The position numbers and the translations under genes are program-made. The notes beneath the pieces were generated by a model. It ran no database searches. It was given only the letters and a program-made list of their open reading frames with translations, and was not told the DNA's origin. A DNA stretch of 39,752 bases, from contig SXND01000269.1 of the NCBI GenBank assembly GCA_005777235.1, positions 1 to 39,752 on the forward strand. Reading direction: 5' to 3'. Each line of letters opens with the position of its first letter. Position 1 is the first letter of the stretch. Below, one piece after another: positions 34,863-39,752 of the stretch. The stretch is from Pseudomonadota bacterium. GTDB lineage: Bacteria > Tectomicrobia > Entotheonellia > Entotheonellales > Entotheonellaceae.

Positions 34863-35655
34863 ACCGCTGCAATACCAGTTTTTCGTGCATGGTCTGCTGG
34901 CCGCCCTGCTGGCGGGTAGTCTGTGTGGGCTGCTCGGGGTGTATATCGTGTTGCGCCAGATGAGTTACATTGGCCACGGGCTCTCGCATGCGGTGTTCGG
35001 TGGCGCGGTGGTGAGTCATCTGCTTGGGCTGAATGTGGCGCTGGGGGCGGGGCTGTGGGGTTTTGGCGCGGCGGTATTTATTGATCGCCTCGTGGCCAAG
35101 CGGGCGTTGCATGCCGACGCGGCTATTGGCATTGTCACCACCGCGAGCTTTGCTGTGGGTGTGGCCTTGATGAGTCGCGTCCGTCGCTTTACCCAAGATT
35201 TTGAGGCGCTGCTGTTTGGCAACGTCCTCGGCGTCACGTCGCAGGATCTGCTCCTGTTGGCAGTCGTCGCCGTGCTCACGCTTCTTACCGTGACCGCTCT
35301 CTACAAGCAATTCCTGTTCAGCACGTTTGACGAATCTGTGGCACAGGTGACGGGCGTGCCGACGCGCCTGATGCACCTGCTGTTTGCCTGTCTCCTAGCC
35401 CTGGTGATCCTCGCCTCCATGCAAGTGCTGGGGGTGACGCTCATTGCTGCGACCATTGTGATTCCTGCCGCCACTGCCCGCTTGCTGACCCACAGTTTCT
35501 CGGCCATGCTGACCCTTTCCACGCTCCTCGGCGGCCTGACAGCGCTCGGGGGAATGTATGTGAGCTATTATGTGGATGTCGCCTCTGGGGCCAGTATTGT
35601 GCTCTGCGCCACTCTCGCCTTCCTCGCGGTATTAGGCTGGCGCGGTGTCCGGTAA
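34843..35655 (+). CDS. znuB: Zinc ABC transporter, permease (ZnuB-like)
   Basis: ABC-3 family inner-membrane permease for zinc or a related metal. The 270-residue protein has about eight hydrophobic segments. The family motifs GLLGVYIVLRQMSYIGHGLS and HAVFGGAVVSHLLGL are followed by DAAIGIVTTASFAVGVAL, FGNVLGVTSQDL and the C-terminal SYYVDVASGASIVL. The GTG start (MIAFVVEPLQY) has GGCGGAG upstream and lies inside the end of znuC; a longer frame from an ATG 45 bases earlier is possible but less likely. It is the last gene of the operon and directly precedes the cassette region. Confidence 0.92.
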   Translation: MIAFVVEPLQYQFFVHGLLAALLAGSLCGLLGVYIVLRQMSYIGHGLSHAVFGGAVVSHLLGLNVALGAGLWGFGAAVFIDRLVAKRALHADAAIGIVTTASFAVGVALMSRVRRFTQDFEALLFGNVLGVTSQDLLLLAVVAVLTLLTVTALYKQFLFSTFDESVAQVTGVPTRLMHLLFACLLALVILASMQVLGVTLIAATIVIPAATARLLTHSFSAMLTLSTLLGGLTALGGMYVSYYVDVASGASIVLCATLAFLAVLGWRGVR

Positions 35656-35675
35656 TACCGGGTTCACGCTAGCCG

Positions 35676-35772
35676 TTCGTTACGCTTCAGGCGCGCCGGG
35701 GAGCGGGCCAGCGCCACGCCTGCCACCAACGTGTCACGCTCCCCGGCGTCGCTTGCAAGCGCAAGATTAGAG
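35676..35772 (-). repeat. Degenerate attC-like site (array left border)
   Basis: The core stem GCCGGGGAGCG/CGCTCCCCGGC (35695-35705, 35737-35747) is perfect, and outer arms CGCTTCAGGCGC and GTCGCTTGCAAGCG mirror those of the other sites. The terminal triplets are lost or altered, so it is probably inactive. It marks the junction with the zinc operon. Confidence 0.5.
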
Positions 35773-35862
35773 CATCCTTCTGTAAAGTTGATGGCATAAA
35801 GGGGATGCCCACAGCAGCGTGAAGGTGATGCACCATGAGGGCTGGGAAGGAGGCCAGCCTGG

Positions 35863-36228
35863 ATGGCACAACCCTAGGCACCAGATCTGCGGGAACGCGT
35901 GCAACACGCTGTGGAGGCAGGACATGCGCAAAGCGCGGTAGCGCGCATGTGCAAGATTGGCACTGCCACGGTTGAGCGGTAGATGGCGCGATGGCGCCAG
36001 ACCGGAAGCCTTGCACCGGATAAGTGCGGAGGTCACAAAAATCCTACGCTCGAGGTGCATGCCCTGCAGGTAAAGCAGCTTGTTGAAGAAGAACCCGATC
36101 ACACCCGTGCTGCCATGCAGGACACGCTGGCCAAGGCGCGTATCGTGGACAGCGTGTCGGCGCTGGATCGCTTGCTGGCCAGCATCGCAATAAGCCAGGG
36201 ATTCATCCATGTCTCTCGCTTGTTGTTA
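35863..36228 (+). pseudogene. IS630-family transposase, N-terminal fragment with two in-frame TAG codons
   Basis: The translation MAQP, TAG, APDLRERVQHAVEAGHAQSA, VARMCKIGTATVER, TAG, MARWRQTGSLAPDKCGGHKN, then VSALDRLLAS matches the DNA-binding N-terminus of IS630 transposases (as I recall, MAxPYSxDLRERV...GTATVERYVxRWRxTGSLAP). Both TAG codons (35875-35877 and 35980-35982) fall where these proteins usually have Tyr. AAGGAGG precedes the ATG. Similarity ends at LLASIAI, and the catalytic DDE domain is absent; a cassette attC site follows. The fragment lies in opposite orientation to the cassette genes and cannot encode an active transposase. Confidence 0.7.
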
Positions 36229-36316
36229 GCCAAACGCCCGGCATCAGGCGCGGCTGGAAGCAGACGCGAGGCACGAGCGGACGCTGTAAGCCGTCGCTTG
36301 CATGCTGTAGTTATGC
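36229..36316 (-). repeat. attC-like site 1 (88 bp)
   Basis: Ends AAAC...GTTATGC. Arms CAGGCGCGGCT and AGCCGTCGCTTG pair with extrahelical bases. The GCGAGGCACGAGCGGACGCT loop is nearly the same as in the sites at 37953 and 39610. It follows the 3' end of the minus-strand phosphatase-like gene by 36 bases. Confidence 0.7.
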
Positions 36317-36352
36317 GCAGTAGAGGTGCCCCGTCCGCAGCCCTCCACTCTC

Positions 36353-37078
36353 TTAGCCCTTGCCGGTTCTCTCCTCCATCCAGCCAGCCGCCTGGAAGAC
36401 ACGGGGCAGCTCCGCCAGGGTGGGCAATGCTGCCTCTGGGGTGTAGTCCGGCAGCGGTGCGCGTCCGGTGCCACGGTTGATCCAGACGCACCGAAACCCG
36501 AGATCACGCGCTGCGGTGAGGTCCAAGAGCGGGCTGGCGCAGATGTGCACGACCTCTGCGACGGCCACGCCGAGCACCCGGTGTGCATGGGCGAAAATCG
36601 TGCGGGACGGCTTGTACGCCTGCGCCTGCTCCGCCGTGACCACCTGGTCAATGGTCCCTGCCAGTTGGGCGACGTTGCCGGCGATGATGGCGTCATCCGT
36701 GTTGGAGATGATGCAGTGCTTGAACCCCGCAGCTTGCAGAAGGGTGAGGGTGGGCACGACCTCAGGGAAGGGCGGCATCTGCGCAATGCGGGAGGTCAAC
36801 ACGTCCACATCGGACGCTCCACAGGGCAGCCCGAGTTCCTCCAGGGCACGTTGGAGCGCTGTGCCAGCCACGTCGCGAAAGGACCGGTGCGGTCGTGCAC
36901 TCTTTAGCGCGTGTTCGTGCCGGTCAAAGACGGCGAGCAGTCTGTGGGGATCGATGGCGCGCTGGCCATGGTGAGCCAGGATCGTGTCGACCGCAGCCAC
37001 CAACCCCTCATCCCACTGGATGAGGGTGCCATAACAGTCGAACGTGAGCCAGAGCGGCTTGGGGCCAGCCAGAGCCAT
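36353..37078 (-). CDS. HAD superfamily hydrolase, L-2-haloacid dehalogenase type II-like
   Basis: Cytoplasmic hydrolase that in its namesake family removes halide from 2-haloacids through an aspartyl ester; many relatives are phosphatases. The 241-residue protein has motif I FDCYGTLIQWD with the nucleophilic Asp, a helical cap, motif II IISNTDD (Ser/Asn), motif III Lys in AYKPSRTIF and motif IV ICASPLLDLTAARDLG. The wording of motif II (SNTD) and the cap size fit haloacid dehalogenase type II. A strong GGAGG precedes the ATG. It lies between attC-like sites 1 and 2 with its 3' end against site 1, so it reads as cassette cargo. Confidence 0.85.
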   Translation of the reverse strand: MALAGPKPLWLTFDCYGTLIQWDEGLVAAVDTILAHHGQRAIDPHRLLAVFDRHEHALKSARPHRSFRDVAGTALQRALEELGLPCGASDVDVLTSRIAQMPPFPEVVPTLTLLQAAGFKHCIISNTDDAIIAGNVAQLAGTIDQVVTAEQAQAYKPSRTIFAHAHRVLGVAVAEVVHICASPLLDLTAARDLGFRCVWINRGTGRAPLPDYTPEAALPTLAELPRVFQAAGWMEERTGKG

Positions 37079-37191
37079 AGGACCTCCTGTCTACGTGCTC
37101 ATGGGGAGTCGCTACGCCAGAGACCGGGGTGGAGAGTGCCACATGCGTTTCCCCTCTGCTTGCACTGTGCAATTGTACGACGTTGTATGGA

Positions 37192-37248
37192 GCATAACGC
37201 CGGGCCTAAGCTGCGGCTGGAAGCCGTCAGCTCAAGGCCTTGCTGGGC
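37192..37248 (-). repeat. attC-like site 2 (57 bp, one altered end)
   Basis: On the plus strand GCATAAC begins it and GCTGGGC ends it. The latter differs from the expected GTTGGGC by one base. Arms GGCCTAAGCTGCGGCT and AGCCGTCAGCTCAAGGCC pair with single unpaired bases, the classic short attC form. It separates the phosphatase-like and NlpE-like genes. The remaining roughly 190 bases up to the NlpE-like gene show no gene. Confidence 0.6.
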
Positions 37249-37442
37249 CGGGTCTGACGCCACCGTGAGGCATGGGGACCCTGGCCCGTCTTCCTCCGCC
37301 CACCACTGTCTGCCTGACCGCACGCTATGGGCTGCCCCCTGGCCTGCCAGCACCAAGGCAGCACGCAAGCTGCCAACGGCACGGCACCACACCTCCCCTG
37401 CGATGGAAGGCAAGGTTGGGCTTCACCCGATGGACCATGCGG

Positions 37443-37916
37443 CTAGTAGCGCATGCGATTTAAGGCATAACTGTAGCCGGCTGTACCAACCTTTGGACGC
37501 AGCTTATGATCTAAAATGAACAAGATGTCTTGTCCAGCGACCCAAAAGGTCTGGAACTCTTGAGGAGCATTAGCATCGAGCTGGTACACGATCGCGTTCG
37601 GGTCCAGGTTTGTGCCCCGTGTGATGGTCCAGGTTCCGTCAACAACGATTCGATCCTCCGGGCGCTTCGCAACATAGATCCGTGCCAGTTTGTACGTAGT
37701 CGGTGCTTTGGTTTCGCTGTGCCGATAGAGGACCAAAGCGACCTTAATCTTTTCACAATCAGCACAGGGGATGCGACTTTCGAATACCGCGAAAACCGGA
37801 TCGCTGTTTGCATTCACCGACGGGTACCACGGTTCGGGCGTAGTAGGAGAGTTGTGCAAGTAACGACAACCCGACAGAGTGAGCCATATGAGCACTGCGA
37901 TAGTTTGCAATTTCAT
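37443..37916 (-). CDS. NlpE N-terminal domain lipoprotein
   Basis: NlpE is an outer-membrane lipoprotein tied to copper resistance and to surface-stress signalling through Cpx in enteric bacteria. This 157-residue version has a signal peptide with lipobox (LTLSGC, Cys17), then the NlpE core: ESRIPCADCEKIKVALVLYR with the CxxC pair, TTYKLARIYVAK, VDGTWTITRGTN, IVYQLDANAP and ILFILDHKLRP. It is shorter than E. coli NlpE and lacks its C-terminal domain. An ATG nine codons upstream is an alternative start; the chosen one has AAGAAGG about 13 bases before it. It occupies its own cassette, with attC-like site 2 behind it and site 3 in front. Cassette-borne NlpE would be acquired metal or envelope-stress cargo. 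Confidence 0.75.
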   Translation of the reverse strand: MKLQTIAVLIWLTLSGCRYLHNSPTTPEPWYPSVNANSDPVFAVFESRIPCADCEKIKVALVLYRHSETKAPTTYKLARIYVAKRPEDRIVVDGTWTITRGTNLDPNAIVYQLDANAPQEFQTFWVAGQDILFILDHKLRPKVGTAGYSYALNRMRY

Positions 37917-37952
37917 CTTGTCAACCAAAGCCTTCTTGCTCATATATATACT

Positions 37953-38040
37953 GCCCAACGCCAGGGGTCAGGCGCGGCGAATGGCAGAAGCGAGGAACGA
38001 GCAGACGCTGTTTGCCGTCGCCTGCACCCCCTTGTTCGGT
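37953..38040 (-). repeat. attC-like site 3 (88 bp)
   Basis: GCCCAAC...GTTCGGT ends. On the minus strand it ends GTTGGGC, a full match to the GTTRRRY consensus. Arms AGGGGTCAGGCGCGGC and GCCGTCGCCTGCACCCC pair with extrahelical bases. Well formed. Confidence 0.75.
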
Positions 38041-38052
38041 GTGCCCTCATGA

Positions 38053-38070
38053 TGTACGATTACTTGTACA
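38053..38070 (+). promoter_or_regulatory. Candidate YefM operator
   Basis: TGTACG and TGTACA lie 12 bases apart centre to centre, upstream of the antitoxin gene. YefM is known to bind paired TGTACA hexamers with this spacing and repress its own operon. Confidence 0.55.
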
Positions 38071-38092
38071 TGTGCAACATGAGGGACAACAA

Positions 38093-38350
38093 ATGAACGC
38101 CATTACATATACACACGCTCGGAGCCATCTCGCGGAAACTATGGAACAGGTCTGTGACGATCATGCTCCCGTCATCATCACGCGCAAAAATGAGCGCTCT
38201 GTGGTGATGATCTCCCTTGAAGATTATCAGGCCCTTGCGGAAACAGCCTACCTCCTCCGCAGCCCAAAAAATGCCCGCCGTCTCCTCGAGTCCATCGCGG
38301 AACTGGAGGCAGGCGGAGGGACAGAACGGGAGCTGTTGGAGTGCAACTGA
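38093..38350 (+). CDS. yefM: YefM-type (Phd/YefM family) antitoxin
   Basis: Binds and neutralises the YoeB toxin and represses the operon. The 85-residue protein has the family start MNAITYTHARSHLAETMEQV, VIITRKNERSVVMISLEDYQ (the R-N-E/K...V-M-I/L-S-x-x-D/E-Y motif) and ETAYLLRSPKNARRLLESIA, which wraps the toxin. A weak ribosome site precedes the ATG. Its stop overlaps the toxin GTG start by ten bases, so translation is coupled. It runs opposite to the other cassette genes and has its own operator-promoter region, a common trait of toxin-antitoxin cassettes. Confidence 0.9.
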   Translation: MNAITYTHARSHLAETMEQVCDDHAPVIITRKNERSVVMISLEDYQALAETAYLLRSPKNARRLLESIAELEAGGGTERELLECN

Positions 38351-38595
38351 TTTTCTCTGAACACGCCTGGGACGATTATGTGTATTGGCAACGCACCGAC
38401 CGGAAAATCCTCCAACGCATCAACACGCTTATCAAAGAAAGTCAACGGGCACCCTTTGAAGGCATTGGCAAGCCGGAACCATTGAAACATGGCATGTCTG
38501 GGTACTGGTCCCGGCGCATCACCGATGAGCATCGGATGGTTTATAAAGTTGATGCTGATGCACTATTTATCGCTCAGCTGCGCTACCACTACTGA
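38341..38595 (+). CDS. yoeB: YoeB-type mRNA-cleaving toxin (RelE superfamily)
   Basis: Ribosome-dependent endoribonuclease that cuts mRNA in the A site and halts growth when not bound by YefM. The 84-residue protein matches the family: IFSEHAWDDYVYWQRTDRKI at the start, FEGIGKPEPLKHGMSGYWSR in the middle, the catalytic Arg in RRITDEHRMVYKV and the terminal RYHY with the catalytic His-Tyr pair. It starts with GTG inside the end of yefM. All key residues are present, so it should be active. A cassette attC-like site follows 10 bases after the stop. Toxin-antitoxin pairs are thought to stabilise cassette arrays. Confidence 0.92.
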   Translation: MQLIFSEHAWDDYVYWQRTDRKILQRINTLIKESQRAPFEGIGKPEPLKHGMSGYWSRRITDEHRMVYKVDADALFIAQLRYHY

Positions 38596-38604
38596 CTTTT
38601 TTAC

Positions 38605-38699
38605 ACCGAACGCCGCGCTTCACCGGCGCCGGGGCCACCGACGTGGTCCCCAGCCACCGAGCCCCACTCCCCGGCGTCCGGTGCAAGCGGTTGTTCGGC
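38605..38699 (-). repeat. attC-like site 4 (95 bp)
   Basis: ACCGAAC...GTTCGGC ends. Arms GCTTCACCGGCGCCGGGG and CCCCGGCGTCCGGTGCAAGC pair almost fully. Its loop differs from sites 1, 3 and 5. The next roughly 200 bases up to the SMI1-like gene are GC-rich; I see no gene with a start there. Confidence 0.72.
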
Positions 38700-38898
38700 C
38701 TCGCACCCGCACGCGGTCCCGACTCGTCCCCTCCCCACGCCCGGAGCCCAAGGCGCACCACGTGAGGGCGGGCGTCGCGCAGGCGCAAGAAGCTAGCGGG
38801 GCGGTGGTGGACATCTTGGGTTGTTGTCTTGGCTGTCGCGGTCTCCTGTGCGACACTCGCTGTGGCACTCCGCACACGTGACAGGATGGGCAAGAAAC

Positions 38899-39495
38899 TC
38901 AGGAGAATATACCTGGATTGTGCTCTTGCCAAATCTTCATCTCAATATCTTCGCGCAGTCCAAGATGAGACTCCTTAGTCCAGTGTGGATCTCGGACCCA
39001 AGCTATGCACGTGCTTACCATGGACTGGAGAGAGTAAAAATATAAGTCGATGCCATGGAAAATGCTCACAATGGGCGAGGGCTCCGCGGTCTTAAGTCTG
39101 TGAGGGCCACACACGATGACATACTGAGCCCCTTCAAAGGCCGCAAAAGGGAAACACGAGTGCAAAGCCACGCCATAGCGGTCAAGTGAGTCCCATGGCT
39201 CAGCCTCTTTGTACTGCCTTACATAGGCGTCCAAAGCCCGTTCTACACTGATAAACGTATTATCGCGAAAGCACAAAGCATCAGCATCCCATGCCGCCGC
39301 TTCAGGCTGACCGTTCCGCCACATGTAGAGGGCCATCAAGTCTTCTGGGAAGGCAAAAGGCAGGGCTGCGGTCTTCTCAAGAAGCCGTGACCGTGACAAT
39401 CCCGGTTGCAGATGTTGACGGACATGATGTCCCTTGACCTCCAAAGCACCGACTAACTCGTCGAGCAAAGCGGCCAGTGACTGTCCACTTTCCAT
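38899..39495 (-). CDS. SMI1/KNR4 (SUKH) family protein
   Basis: SUKH proteins often act as immunity proteins against nuclease or deaminase toxins of polymorphic toxin systems. The 198-residue product contains AALPFAFPEDLMALYMWRNG, the family hallmark (L-P-x-D-(F/L)-x-x-(L/F)-Y-x-x-x-N-G), followed by the mixed alpha-beta stretch with AFEGAQYVIVCGPHRLKTAE and the end YSLQSMVSTCIAWVRDP. No signal peptide is present. AGGAGG lies 5 bases before the ATG. It sits alone in its cassette between sites 4 and 5, with no toxin gene beside it, so an orphan-immunity role is inferred. Confidence 0.72.
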   Translation of the reverse strand: MESGQSLAALLDELVGALEVKGHHVRQHLQPGLSRSRLLEKTAALPFAFPEDLMALYMWRNGQPEAAAWDADALCFRDNTFISVERALDAYVRQYKEAEPWDSLDRYGVALHSCFPFAAFEGAQYVIVCGPHRLKTAEPSPIVSIFHGIDLYFYSLQSMVSTCIAWVRDPHWTKESHLGLREDIEMKIWQEHNPGIFS

Positions 39496-39609
39496 AGCAC
39501 CTCCTGGTTGTCTCCTCGAGCACAGGCAGCAAAAAACGGAGACTCGTCACTGCTTTCATCCCCCTTCACCACCGATCTTATGGATTTTCCAGTTCATGTA
39601 GCTCACTAC

Positions 39610-39697
39610 GTCGAACGCCAGGTTTCAGGCGCGGGAAAGAGCCGCAGCGAGGCACGAGCGGAGGCTGTTTCCCGTCGCCTGCAAACCCTTGTTCGGC
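39610..39697 (-). repeat. attC-like site 5 (88 bp)
   Basis: Ends GTCGAAC...GTTCGGC. Arms AGGTTTCAGGCGCGGGAAA and TTTCCCGTCGCCTGCAAACC pair with the expected single unpaired bases. Best-formed site of the array and similar to site 3. The last 55 bases of the window begin another cassette or flank. Confidence 0.78.
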
Positions 39698-39752
39698 CAT
39701 GCCTTGGGCAGGGACTGCACCCGTCGATGGTCTGCCCTGCCTTCTGCTGCCA

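Larger units (their letters stand above)
35676..39752 (-). mobile_element. Integron gene-cassette array (CALIN-like), no integrase in the window
   Basis: A 4-kb stretch of small, unrelated genes separated by attC-like hairpins with AAC...GTT ends. Three of these are 88 bp long and similar to each other even in their loops. Read on the minus strand the sites begin AACAA and end GCGTT, as in known attC sites. Each minus-strand gene (phosphatase-like, NlpE-like, SMI1-like) has a site behind its 3' end, as cassettes should. The array continues past the right edge, where integrase and attI would be expected. Confidence 0.7.

Noticed and set aside
35767..36210. 147-codon minus-strand frame in the left part of the cassette region
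   Set aside because: The plus strand encodes a clear IS630 N-terminus in the same place; the minus frame shows no family features.
38567..38932. 121-codon minus-strand frame between the toxin gene and the SMI1-like gene
   Set aside because: It is largely a translation of attC-like site 4 and has no start context or domain.
1..39752. Complete reassignment of TAG as a sense codon
   Set aside because: chpA, pilI, the Rpn-like gene, both large tnpB copies and others end at TAG exactly where their families end.

Overview
The window is GC-rich DNA from a Gram-negative bacterium. Evidence for two membranes: an RND efflux pair, several lipoproteins with lipoboxes (including BamE-like and NlpE-like ones), a Pil-Chp type chemosensory locus and two matches to sigma-28 (FliA) promoters. 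The gene mix and the load of TnpB elements, palindromic mini-elements and DUF29/Rpn-type genes suggest a large, repeat-rich genome of Pseudomonadota or an allied phylum such as Tectomicrobia. No rRNA, tRNA or housekeeping marker fixes the taxon.

Layout. (1) 1-3.8 kb: MdtA/MdtB-like RND efflux genes on the minus strand, split by a TnpB element. (2) 4-8.5 kb: a tandem-repeat lipoprotein, a HEAT/TPR protein, a UbiE-like methyltransferase overlapping an enoyl-CoA hydratase, and a Nudix hydrolase, separated by three copies of one palindromic element and one copy of a second. (3) 8.5-18.1 kb: a chemosensory operon in the order pilG-pilH-pilI-(NHL-propeller lipoprotein)-pilJ-chpA, headed by a sigma-28-like promoter; pilJ carries an in-frame amber codon. 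(4) 18.1-20.3 kb: repeats, a frameshifted PstS-like binding protein and a DUF29 gene. (5) 20.4-23.4 kb: a second, shortened copy of the chemosensory locus with the same promoter, a pilG remnant, an intact pilH and an intact MCP with a different sensor domain. (6) 23.6-30.4 kb: a second TnpB element inserted in the 3' part of a decayed SH3/caspase/FGE gene, an Rpn-like nuclease, an endonuclease/exonuclease/phosphatase protein, a BamE-like lipoprotein and a third, distinct TnpB element. (7) 30.5-35.7 kb: a TIGR01777 epimerase, a GNAT acetyltransferase, a Bax-inhibitor-1 protein and a znuACB-type zinc transporter. (8) 35.7 kb to the end: what I read as an integron gene-cassette array without an integrase in view: four well-formed attC-like sites plus two degenerate ones, separating an IS630 fragment, a haloacid-dehalogenase-like gene, an NlpE-like lipoprotein, a YefM-YoeB toxin-antitoxin pair and an SMI1/KNR4-like gene.

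How it works together. The chemosensory genes form the functional core: the MCPs signal through PilI to the ChpA kinase and the PilG/PilH response regulators, probably controlling surface motility. The second locus looks like a segmental duplicate that lost most of pilG and all of pilI and the NHL gene, but kept promoter, pilH and an MCP, so it may supply a working receptor for the damaged pilJ. The cassette array reads mainly right to left on the minus strand, so its integrase end would lie beyond position 39752.
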